From contig JAZGUH010000141.1 in NCBI GenBank assembly GCA_037893225.1, positions 496,001 to 560,000 on the forward strand: a stretch of DNA of 64,000 nt, in the 5' to 3' direction. This document shows, one piece after another, positions 54,308 to 64,000 of the stretch. The notes below the pieces were generated by a model, which had not been told where the DNA came from, did not search any database, and worked only from the letters and a program-made list of their open reading frames with translations. Position numbers and translations under genes: made by a program. The number at the start of each line of letters is the position of its first letter. Positions within the stretch are counted from its first letter, which is position 1. Source of the stretch: Hippasteria phrygiana (Eukaryota > Echinodermata > Asteroidea > Valvatida > Goniasteridae).

Positions 54308-54495
54308 AGTCATACTTTCCCAATACTTCCGAGAACAATGCTTTGTGTTTCCTATTGTTCCCTAGATATAACCCAACCCCATAGACTAAGCACGTGTATT
54401 TCTACTTGCGAGGACCGATTTCAACAAAAGACTCGACTTGCGAGGACTGAAAGGTTTCTTTGTATTTCCTTTCTCCTCTTGTCCTCGAAAGTATA
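54308..54495 (+). mobile_element. About 180-bp inverted-repeat element, third copy
   Basis: CATACTTTCCCAATACTTCC and GAGAACAATGC on the left; TCTTGTCCTCGAAAGTATAT on the right. Colinear with 48,667-48,855. Contains GCGAGGACCGATTTCAAC and CTTGCGAGGACTGAAAGG in direct repeat. Confidence 0.7.
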
Positions 54496-54735
54496 TACAT
54501 TGTATACAGAACCTGTACAATGTACATGTTGTAACTAAGCCTGTTCAAGAACTACATGTACTTTGTAAATCAATTTATGATATAATTAAAAAGCAAAATA
54601 GTATTAGTTTTCTATTCAGCTATACTGACAAAGTGCCAACGTGCCTGTCCAAGAATAGTTTGCCAAAGCGCATACCACGTGTGGTAGTATTTATTGCCAG
54701 AAATGTGTCTGAGGACCAAAAGTGAATGTTTTATT

Positions 54736-54848
54736 GGCTGTTTTGGAAACTTTTCCAAAACAGCCCTTGTTTTCGTTAAGATTTTTTTTTTTTTTTTTTT
54801 TGGCTGTTTCGGAAACTTTTCCGAAACAGCCCTTGTTTTCGTTAAGAT

Positions 54849-54880
<32 letters not shown>

Positions 54881-55007
54881 TTTTTGGCTGTTTTGGAAAC
54901 TTTTCCAAAACAGCCCTTGTTTTCGTTAAGATTTTTTTTTTTTTCTTTTTTTTTTTTTTTGGCTGTTTCGGAAACTTTTCCGAAACAGCCCTTGTTTTCG
55001 TTAAGAT

Positions 55008-55039
<32 letters not shown>

Positions 55040-55091
55040 TTTTTGGCTGTTTCGGAAACTTTTCCGAAACAGCCCTTGTTTTCGTTAAGAT

Positions 55092-55123
<32 letters not shown>

Positions 55124-55170
55124 TTTTTTTCTTTTTTTTTTTCTTTTTCAGCCAAATGCCCATAGCATTT
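54736..55170. repeat. Five hairpin units separated by long poly-T tracts
   Basis: Units at 54,736, 54,802, 54,886, 54,961 and 55,045. Each is a 30-bp near-palindrome GGCTGTTT(C/T)GGAA-ACTT-TTCC(G/A)AAACAGCC, then CTTGTTTTCGTTAAGA, then T tracts of about 20-40 broken by single C. Units 1 and 3 have T in the left arm and A in the right; units 2, 4 and 5 have C and G. The two arms therefore always match. Poly-K and poly-F ORFs in this stretch are artefacts. Confidence 0.9.
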
Positions 55171-55276
55171 GTACACGTTTTCTTTCTTACTGGCACTTTG
55201 GCTACTTTTATGATGCCGATTGGCTTTAAACTTGGCAGACACTTAGACTAACTGCTCAGAATGTATGCCGAACATT

Positions 55277-55302
55277 TACGTCATGATGACGTCATCACGT
55301 GA
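55277..55302. promoter_or_regulatory. First of many double CRE-type palindromes
   Basis: Reads TACGTCATGATGACGTCATC then ACGTGA. Elsewhere the first half is TGACGTCA. TGATGACGTCATCA is a 14-bp perfect palindrome and TGACGTCA the consensus CREB/ATF site. Binding in vivo is unproven; the entry marks the motif that recurs across the array, for example at 55,441, 56,350, 57,213, 58,484, 61,229, 62,638 and 63,826. Confidence 0.5.
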
Positions 55303-56016
55303 TTTTTTATGAATTTTTGAAATTTCAAAATCGTAAAATTCTTTTCAATATATCTAGCGAACAAAACAAGATATTTTCGAAATTCTTTTTGTTATAGCTT
55401 TGGTATGTCTCAAAGATATGCCCTAAAAAGCGAAAATTGTGTGACGTCATGATGACGTCATCAAAAATGTGTTTTTTTTTTAACGCATGTAAGGGTCAAT
55501 CCGATTACAAAAATGTATACATTGAATTTTTCTGTACGTAATTCCAAAATTTCATGATCGTGGCTCACTCAAGTAAGAAATAACAGCCATTTGAAAATTT
55601 AGACCAAATTCAATATAACACAAAGGAATTCTGGGAAGGGCAGATAACCATGGCTTAAATGTGCATCCTGTTTATAAAAAGGTTGATTTGTAGTCTTTGT
55701 TCAAGTCGCTGAATTTTAAAATTGTGTAAATCGTAACATTCTTTTCAATATATCTAGCGAACAAAACAAGATATTTTCAAAATTATTTTTGTTATAGCTT
55801 TGGTATGTCTCAAAGATATGCCCTAAAATGCGAAAATTGTGTGACGTCATGATGACGTCATCAAAAAATTCTTTTTTTCAAGTCGCTAGAATATTGCCCA
55901 TAGCATTTGTAAACGTTTTCTTTCTTACCGGCCACTTTGGCTAATTTTAAACTTGGCAGACACTTACCCCAACTGCTCACAATGTGTGCCGAACTTTTAC
56001 GTCATAATGACGTCAT

Positions 56017-56037
56017 CACATGTCACGTGACGTCATC
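56017..56037. promoter_or_regulatory. Overlapping E-box and CRE composite
   Basis: TGTCACGTGACGTCATCTT contains TCACGTGA (E-box CACGTG) and TGACGTCA sharing the bases TGA. The same composite recurs near 57,094, 57,698, 59,206, 59,506, 60,687, 60,987 and 63,703, always followed by a CTTAAAGGGG-like or CCTAAACG stretch. Confidence 0.5.
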
Positions 56038-56141
56038 TTAAAGGGGCATTTTTCGAAGCCATATATCTACAAAAGTACAAGTTCGATTAAGTTAAAATGT
56101 AATATCTAGTTTTCTTTTTTTTTTTTTTTTTTTTTTTTTTT

Positions 56142-56170
56142 GGCTTTTCCGACAATCCGTCGGAAAAGGC
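56142..56170. repeat. Poly-T-flanked hairpin related to the 54.7-kb units
   Basis: GGCTTTTCCGAC and GTCGGAAAAGGC pair across AATCC, directly after a poly-T tract and before TTTGTTTTTGTTCTGA. Layout (poly-T, GGC-starting hairpin, TTTGTTTT) parallels the five units at 54,736-55,074 with different stem sequence. Confidence 0.7.
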
Positions 56171-58337
56171 TTTGTTTTTGTTCTGATTTTTTTTTTTTTA
56201 TATCTTCTTCTTCTTATTTTAGTTCTATCCTAAATCCCATAGACTTTGTACACGAATTTTATGACAGCCACTTTGGTCACTAAACAATCTCAGATCTTAA
56301 TTAAACTTAACACAAACATAGACCCGAACCTGAAATTGTATGCCGAAGAGTGACGTCATGATGACGTCATCACGTGATTTTTTATGATTTTTTGAATTTT
56401 GAAAATCGTAACATTCTTTTCAATATATCTAGCGACCAAAAGAAGATATTTTCAAAATTCTTTTTGTTATAGCTTTGGTATGTCTCAAAGATATGCCCTA
56501 AAAAGCGAAAATTGTGTGACGTCATGATGACGTCATCAAAAATTAGTTTTTTTTTAAACGCATGTAAGTGTCAATTCGATTACAAAAATGTATACATTGA
56601 ATTTTTCTGTACCTAATTCCAAAATTTCATGATCGTGGCTCACTCAAGTAAGAAATAACAGCCATTTCAAAATTTAGACCAAATTCAATATAACACAAAG
56701 GAATTCTGGGAAGGGCAGATAACCATGGGTATTATGTGCTTGCTGTTTATAAAAGGGGTTGATTTATAGTCTTTTTTCAAGTCGCTGAATTTTTGAAGTT
56801 TTAAAATCGTGACATTCTTTTCAATATATCTAGCGAACAAAACAAGATATTTTCAAAATTCTTTTTGTTATAGCTTTGGTATGTCTCAAAGATATGCCCT
56901 AAAAAGCGAAAATTGTGTGACGTCATGATGACGTAATAAAATAAATCTGTTTTCAAGTCGCTAGAATAGTGCCCATAGCATTGTAAACGTTTTCTTTCTT
57001 ACCGGCCACTTTGGCTACTTTTAAACTTGGCAGACACTTACCCCAACTGCTCACAATGTGTGCCGACCTTTTACGTCATGATGACGTCATCACATGTCAC
57101 GTGACGTCATCTTAAAGATGATTTTTCAAGGGCCCATATCTAGAGAGCCGTAGGTCCGATTGCCTTTAAACCCGGTATGTTGGTGGACCACCACGTGTTA
57201 TAGATGAACATTTACGTGACGTCATGATGACGTCATCATACGATTTTATAGTAATTTTAAAGTTTTTGAACATTAAAGTTTCTTAAAGCCATATCTCATG
57301 AACAGAACATGCTAAATCCAAAATTCTTTTTGGAATAGCTTTGTTAGCTCCTATATTCTTTCACATAAATGGGAAAATGTGTGACGTCATCATGACGTCA
57401 TCAAAAATGTTCTTTTCTGAAACACATATAAGGGTACGTTCGATCGTCATAAAAATTGCTGGGTAGGTAGATAATGCTACTAGCATGTACAATCCAAAGT
57501 GACGTCATGATGACGTCATCGGCTGATTTTCTATGAAATGTTTAGTTCTATCCCAAATCCCATAGACTTTGTAGACGAATTTTGTAAGTGGCACTTTGGT
57601 CACTAAACAACCACAGATGTTAATCAGGCTTAACACAAACAAAGACCCTAAGCTGAAAATGTATGCCGAAACGTGACGTCATGATGACGTCATCACGTGT
57701 CACGTGACGTCATCCTAAACGTGCATTTTTCAAGGGCCCATATCTAGAGAACCGTATGTCCGATTGCCTTTAAACCTGGTATGTTGGTGGGCCACCACGT
57801 GTTATAGATGAAAATTGAGGTGACGTCATGATGACGTCACCATACGATTTTATAGTAATTTTAAAGTTTTTGAACCGTAAAAGTTTCTTAAAGCCATATC
57901 TCATCAACAGAACATGCTAAATTCCAAATTCTTTTTGGAATAGCTTTGTTAGCTCCTATATTCTTTCACGTAAATGTGAAAATGTGTGACGTCATCATGA
58001 CGTCATCAAAATGTTTTTTTTTAATAACATATATAGGAATAGGTCTGAGTATCATAAAAAAATTGTGGGAAGGTAGATAGTGCCAGTAGAATGTAACATC
58101 CGAAGTGAAGTCATGATGACGTCATCGGCTAATTGTCTATGAATGTTTCAGTTCTATCCAAAATCCCATAGACTTTGTACACGAATTTTGTACAAGCCAC
58201 TTTACTCACTATAAACATCAGATCTTAATCAAACTTAACACAAACATAGAACGTAACTTGAAGTTTTAGGGTGGAAAACAAAAAAAGAGGAAAAGCCTTG
58301 TGTTCTGTTTCAAACAGACACAAACCTCTAGTTTCTT

Positions 58338-59594
58338 TTTTTTTTTCTTTTTCAGCCAAATGCCCATAGCATTTGTGCACGTTTTCTTTCTAACCGGCAT
58401 TTTGGCCACTTTTAAGCAGCCGATTGGCTTTAAACTTGGCAGACACTTAGACCAACTGCTCAGAATGTCTGCCGAACTTTTACGTAATGATGACGTCATC
58501 ACGTGATTTTTTATGAATTTTTGAATTTTGAAAATCGTAACATTCTTTTTAATATATCTAACGAAAAAAACAAGATATTTTGAAAATTCTTTTTGTTATA
58601 GCTTTGGTATGTCTCAAAGATATGCCCTAAAAGGCGAAAATTGTGTGAGGTCATGATGACGTCATCAAAAATTTTTTTTTTTAAACGCATGTAAGGGTCA
58701 ATCTGATTACAAAAATGTATACATTGAATTTTTCTGTACCTAATTCCAAAATTTCATGATCGTGGCTCACTCAAGTAAGAAATAACAGCCATTTCAAAAT
58801 TTAGACCAAATTCAATATAACACAAAGGAATTCTGGGAAGGGCAGGTAACCATGGCTTAAATGTGCATGCTGTTTATAAAAAGGGTTGATTTGTAGTCTT
58901 TTTTCAAGTCGCTAAATTATAAAACAATTTTAATCGTAACATTCTTTTCAATATATCTATATTTTCAAAATGCTTTTTGTTATAGCTTTGGTATGTCTCA
59001 AAGATATGCCCTAAAAAGCGAAAATTGTGTGACGTCATGATGACGTCATAAAAAAATATGTTTTTCAAGTCGCTAGAATATTGCCCATAGCATTTGTAAA
59101 CGTTTTCTTTCTTACCGGCCACTTTGGCTACTTTTAAACTTGGCAGACACTTACCCCAACTGCTCACAATGTGTAACGAACGTTTACGTCATGATGACGT
59201 CATCACATGTCACGTGACGTCATCTTAAAGGGGCATTTTTCGAAGCCATATATAAACAAAAGTACAAGTCCGATTAAGTTGAAAAGTAATATCTAGGTAG
59301 CCCAGTAGGTTTATAGATGAAAATTGACATGACATGATGATGACGTCATCACATGCCACATGACGTCATCTTAAAGGGACAGTTTTTTAAGCCATATGAA
59401 AACAAAAGTATCAGTCCGATTAATTTGAAAAGTAATATCTAGGTAGCCCAGTACATATAGGTTTATATATGAAAAGTGACTTGACATTATGATGATGTCA
59501 TCACATGTCACGTGACGTCATCTTAAAGGGGCTGTTTATGAAGCCATATATAAACAAAAGTATAAGTCCGATTAAGTTGAAAAGTAATATCTAG
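58338..59594. repeat. Recent duplication, left copy (1.26 kb)
   Basis: Colinear with 59,819-61,075 at a constant offset of 1,481 bp. The only difference I noticed by eye is one base in an A/T tract after GTCATC. Both copies start in a CTAGTTT poly-pyrimidine tract and end at TATCTAG. Identity must be above 99%. Confidence 0.85.
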
Positions 59595-59763
59595 GTAGGT
59601 CAGCAAGTTTATAGATACGTTATGATGACGTCATCACATGTTACTACTACAAACAACTTTAATTAATTTCAAAATTACCAAAGAAAACTGGCAGCAGCGC
59701 GATTCTTTGACAAACTTAAATTATTGTATTCACATTTCACATCCAAACTAAAAAAACAAAAAC

Positions 59764-59809
59764 GAAACAGCCCTGTGTTTGTCCACAAACACCAACCTCA
59801 TGCCTCTAG
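59764..59809 (+). repeat. Helitron-like 3' end
   Basis: AAACAGCCCTGTGTTTGTCC leads into ACAAACAC, so GTGTTTGT pairs with ACAAACAC over a CC loop. After 12-15 bases comes CTAG followed by T and the poly-pyrimidine start of the next module. Helitrons end in a hairpin a few bases before CTRR and insert next to T. The same ending appears near 63,918-63,960 and, diverged, at 58,289-58,330. Confidence 0.45.
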
Positions 59810-59818
59810 TTTTTTCTT

Positions 59819-61075
59819 TTTTTTTTTCTTTTTCAGCCAAATGCCCATAGCATTTGTGCACGTTTTCTTTCTAACCGGCATTTTGGCCACTTTTAAGCAG
59901 CCGATTGGCTTTAAACTTGGCAGACACTTAGACCAACTGCTCAGAATGTCTGCCGAACTTTTACGTAATGATGACGTCATCACGTGATTTTTTATGAATT
60001 TTTGAATTTTGAAAATCGTAACATTCTTTTTAATATATCTAACGAAAAAAACAAGATATTTTGAAAATTCTTTTTGTTATAGCTTTGGTATGTCTCAAAG
60101 ATATGCCCTAAAAGGCGAAAATTGTGTGAGGTCATGATGACGTCATCAAAAAATTTTTTTTTTAAACGCATGTAAGGGTCAATCTGATTACAAAAATGTA
60201 TACATTGAATTTTTCTGTACCTAATTCCAAAATTTCATGATCGTGGCTCACTCAAGTAAGAAATAACAGCCATTTCAAAATTTAGACCAAATTCAATATA
60301 ACACAAAGGAATTCTGGGAAGGGCAGGTAACCATGGCTTAAATGTGCATGCTGTTTATAAAAAGGGTTGATTTGTAGTCTTTTTTCAAGTCGCTAAATTA
60401 TAAAACAATTTTAATCGTAACATTCTTTTCAATATATCTATATTTTCAAAATGCTTTTTGTTATAGCTTTGGTATGTCTCAAAGATATGCCCTAAAAAGC
60501 GAAAATTGTGTGACGTCATGATGACGTCATAAAAAAATATGTTTTTCAAGTCGCTAGAATATTGCCCATAGCATTTGTAAACGTTTTCTTTCTTACCGGC
60601 CACTTTGGCTACTTTTAAACTTGGCAGACACTTACCCCAACTGCTCACAATGTGTAACGAACGTTTACGTCATGATGACGTCATCACATGTCACGTGACG
60701 TCATCTTAAAGGGGCATTTTTCGAAGCCATATATAAACAAAAGTACAAGTCCGATTAAGTTGAAAAGTAATATCTAGGTAGCCCAGTAGGTTTATAGATG
60801 AAAATTGACATGACATGATGATGACGTCATCACATGCCACATGACGTCATCTTAAAGGGACAGTTTTTTAAGCCATATGAAAACAAAAGTATCAGTCCGA
60901 TTAATTTGAAAAGTAATATCTAGGTAGCCCAGTACATATAGGTTTATATATGAAAAGTGACTTGACATTATGATGATGTCATCACATGTCACGTGACGTC
61001 ATCTTAAAGGGGCTGTTTATGAAGCCATATATAAACAAAAGTATAAGTCCGATTAAGTTGAAAAGTAATATCTAG
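59819..61075. repeat. Recent duplication, right copy (1.26 kb)
   Basis: See the left copy. The 224-bp spacer (59,595-59,818) contains sequence not seen elsewhere in the array (CAAACAACTTTAATTAATTT, AACTGGCAGCAGCGCGATTC). The latter resembles a degraded SINE-family phrase. Confidence 0.85.
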
Positions 61076-61649
61076 TTTCTTTTTTTTGTTCTTCTTTTTC
61101 AGCCAAAATGCCCATAGCATTTGTACACGTTTTCTTTCTTACTGGCACTTTGGCTACTTTTATGGTGCCGATTGGCTTTAAACTTGGCAGACACTTAGAC
61201 TAACTGCTCAGAATGTCTGCCGAACATTTACGTCATGATGACGTCATCACGTGATTTTTTATGAATTTTTGAAATTTTAAAATCGTAAAATTCTTTTCAA
61301 TATATCTAGCGAACAAAACAAGATATTTTCAAAATTCTTTTTGTTATAGCTTTGGTATGTCTCAAAGATATGCACTAAAAGGGAAAAAAATGTATGACGT
61401 CATGATGACGTCATCAAAAATGTGTTTTTTTAAAACACATATAAGGATAGGTCCGATCGTCATGAAAATTGGTGGGTAGGTAGATACTGGCACCAGCATG
61501 CCAAATCTGAAATGACGTCATGATGACGTCATCACGTGATTTGTTATGAATTTTTGAAATTTTGAAAATCGTAACATTCTTTTAAATATATCTGGCAAAC
61601 AAAACAAGATATTTTCAAAATTCTTTTTGTTATAGCTTTGGTAGGTCTC

Positions 61650-62230
61650 AAAGATATGCCCTAAAAAGGAAAAAAATGTGTGACGTCATGATGACATCAT
61701 CAAAAATGTGCTTTTTTAAAACACATATAAGGATAGGTCCGATCGTAATGAAAATTGGTGGGTAGGTAGATACTGGTACTAGGATGCAAAATCCGAAGTG
61801 ACGTCATGATGACGTCATCACGTGATTTGTTATGAATTTTTGACATTTTGAAATCGTAGCATTCTTTTAAATATATCTCGCAAACAAAACAAGAGATTTT
61901 CAAAATTCTGTTTGATACAGCTTTTGATATGCCCTAAAAAGGAAAAAAATGTGTGACGTCATGATGACATCATCAAAAATGTGCTTTTTTAAAACACATA
62001 TAAGGATAGGTCCGATCGTAATGAAAATTGGTGGGTAGGTAGATACTGGTACTAGGATGCAAAATCCGAAGTGACGTCATGATGACGTCATCACGTGATT
62101 TGTTATGAATTTTTGACATTTTGAAATCGTAACATTCTTTTAAATATATCTCGCAAACAAAACAAGAGATTTTCAAAATTCTGTTTGATACAGCTTTTGG
62201 TATGTCTCAAAGATATGCCCTAAAAGCCGA
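61650..62230. repeat. 273-bp tandem duplication in the array
   Basis: The stretches around 61,700-61,903 and 61,973-62,176 are identical in nucleotide sequence as read, offset by 273 bp. Each contains the CTTTTTTAAAACACATATAA and GGTACTAGGATGCAAAATCC variants. A local unequal-crossover or slippage product. Confidence 0.8.
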
Positions 62231-63917
62231 AAATTGTGTGACGTCATAATGACGTCATCAATTTTTTTTTTTTAACGCATGTAAGGGTCGGTCCGATTAA
62301 AAATTTATACATTGAATTTTTCTCTACCTAATTCAACAATTTCGTGATTGTGGCTTACTCAAGTATTAAGAAATAACAGGCATCTAAAAAATTGTGACCA
62401 AATTCAATATAACACAAAGGAATTCTGGGAAGGACAGAAACCATGGCTTTCATGTGGCATGCTGTCTATAAAGAGTTGATCTCTAGTTTTTTTTTTTTTT
62501 CCTTTTCAGACTTTTTGCCCATAGCATTTGTGCACGTTTTCTTTCTTACCGGCACTTTGGCTACTTTGGTGCACCCGATTGCCTCTAAACTTGGCAGACA
62601 CTTAGACTAACTGCTCAGAATGTATGCCGAACATTTACGTCATGATGACGTCATCACGTGATTTTTTATGAATTTTTGAAATTTGAAAATCGTAAAATTC
62701 TTTTCAATATATCTAGCGAACAAAACAAGATATTTTCAAAATTCTTTTTGTTATAGCTTTGGTATGTCTCAAAGATATGCCCTAAAAGGGAGAAAATGTG
62801 TGACGTCATGATGACATCATCAAAAATGTGCTTTTTTTAAACACATATAAGGATAGGTCCGATTGTCATGAAAATTGGTGGGTAGGTAGATACTGGCACT
62901 AGGATGCAAATTCCAAAGTGACGTTATGATGACGTCATCACGTGATTTTTTATGAATTTTTGAAATTTTGAAAATCGTAACATTCTTTTAAATATATCTG
63001 GCAAACAAAACAAGATATTTTCAAAATTCTTTTTGTTATAGCTTTGGTAGGTCTCAAAGATATGCCCTAAAAAGGAAAAAAATGTGTGACGTCATGATGA
63101 CATCATCAAAAATGTGCTTTTTTAAAACACATATAAGGATAGGTCCGATCGTCATGAAAATTGGTGGGTAGGTAGATACTGGCACTAGGATGCAAAATCC
63201 AAAGTGACGTCATGATGACGTCATCACGTGATTTGTTATGAATTTTTGAAATTTTGAAAATCGTAACATTCTTTTAAATATATCTCGCAAACAAAACAAG
63301 AGATTTTCAAAATTCTTTTTGATACAGCTTTTGGTATGTCTCAAAGATATGCCCTAAAAGGCGAAAATTGTGTGACGTCATCAATTTTTTTTTTAACGCA
63401 TGTAAGGGTCGGTCTGATTAAAAAAATGTATACATTGAATTTTTCTCTACCTAATTCAACAATTTCGTTATCGTGGCTCACTCAAGTATTAAGAAATAAC
63501 AGGCATCTGAAAATTGTGACCAAATTCAATATAACACAAAGGAATTCTGGGAAGGACAGAAACCATGGTTTTCATGTGGCATGCTGTCTATAAAGAGTTG
63601 ATCTCTAGTCTTTTTTTCAAGTCGTTAGACAAGTCGTAGGCAGATATTTACACCAACTGCTCAGAATGTGCGCCGAACTTTTAGGTCATGATGACGTCAT
63701 CACATGTCACGTGACGTCATCTTAAAGGGGCATTTTTGGAAACCATATATCTACAAAAGTACAAGTCACATTAAGTTAAAACGTGGTATTTAGTTATGCC
63801 AGCATGTGTTAGAAGAAAATGTATGTGACGTCATGATGACGTCATCGGCTAATTTTCTATGATTTTTTCATTTTTGAAATTTCATTTAAATCACATAATT
63901 TTACACACAAAAACAAA

Positions 63918-63961
63918 ACAGCCCTGTGTTTGTCCACAAACACTGCACCATACATCTAGTT
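63918..63961 (+). repeat. Helitron-like 3' end at window edge
   Basis: Another copy of the hairpin GTGTTTGTCCACAAACAC followed after about a dozen bases by CTAG and T, then a T/C tract ending TTTTTCAG and a new module that runs off the window. Supports a repeated, bounded unit continuing beyond 64,000. Confidence 0.45.
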
Positions 63962-64000
63962 TCTTTTTTTTTTTCTTTTTCAGCCAAATGCCCATAGCAT

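Larger units (their letters stand above)
55171..64000. repeat. Tandem, higher-order repeat array rich in CRE-type palindromes
   Basis: Module A: TGACGTCATGATGACGTCAT, then CACGTGATTTTTTATGAATT, then ATATATCTAGCGAACAAAAC, GATATTTTCAAAATTC, GTTATAGCTTTGGTATGTCT and GATATGCCCTAAAA. Module B: the same double palindrome followed by CAAAAATGTG, ACACATATAAGGATAGGTCC and GGTGGGTAGGTAGATACTGG. Module C: CCCATAGCATTTGT(A/G)CACG, CTTACCGGCACTTTGGCTAC and AAACTTGGCAGACACTTA. These alternate with variable spacing to the window end. More than 35 double palindromes are visible. No coding capacity beyond accidental ORFs. Confidence 0.85.

Noticed and set aside
54612..55196. Long lysine- or phenylalanine-rich ORFs on both strands
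   Set aside because: They arise from poly-T/poly-A tracts between hairpin units, not from coding sequence.

Overview
The window looks like non-coding, repeat-dense nuclear DNA of a metazoan. It has no operons, no long conserved ORFs apart from one retroelement, and short ORFs consistent with chance. It carries tRNA-derived SINEs, a CR1/L2-like LINE, piggyBac-type and Harbinger-type MITEs, and many TACATG/CATGTA runs. Together these suggest a marine invertebrate, possibly a deuterostome such as an echinoderm, amphioxus or hemichordate. That placement is low confidence and rests on general familiarity, not a search. No complete host protein-coding gene, rRNA or functional tRNA gene could be supported.

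Layout. 1-5.6 kb: anonymous sequence with a 90-bp tandem repeat, a TIR element enclosing a tRNA-SINE, and two piggyBac-like MITEs. 5.6-7.45 kb: nested Harbinger-like elements carrying a small recurrent ORF. 7.9-12.6 kb: a dense cluster of inverted-repeat elements, including one (9,718-10,163) that encloses a minus-strand ORF resembling the N-terminus of KIAA1958/Crypton-derived proteins. 12.6-31 kb: mostly single-copy-looking sequence with SINEs, foldbacks, homopolymer tracts and a dead LINE fragment near 27.5 kb. Several GC-richer, low-repeat blocks there could be cis-regulatory. 31-41 kb: a foldback, another Harbinger copy, a TACATG microsatellite, four piggyBac-like MITEs and a 610-bp-period tandem array. 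41-48.5 kb: mixed unique sequence, an AAAT microsatellite, MITEs, a SINE and a 21-bp palindromic minisatellite. 48.5-50.6 kb: a MITE-in-MITE nest followed by a 5'-truncated LINE with an intact reverse transcriptase ORF. 53.2-54.5 kb: an inverted counterpart of the 40-kb tandem array, with a SINE inserted in it.

The last 9.3 kb (54.7-64.0 kb, running off the window) is the most distinctive part. It begins with five poly-T-separated hairpin units whose two arms change together. It then becomes a tandem array carrying dozens of copies of a double CRE-type palindrome (TGACGTCA followed by TGATGACGTCATCA), some joined to an overlapping E-box (TCACGTGACGTCA). Modules are bounded by a poly-pyrimidine-CAG start and, in several cases, by a hairpin plus CTAG end that resembles a Helitron 3' terminus. 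Two parts of the array are recent, nearly identical duplications.

The window can be read as a gene-poor region, or a large intron or flank, colonised by successive waves of mobile elements, with possible regulatory islands between them. All family assignments come from structure and motifs visible in the sequence; none was checked against a database.
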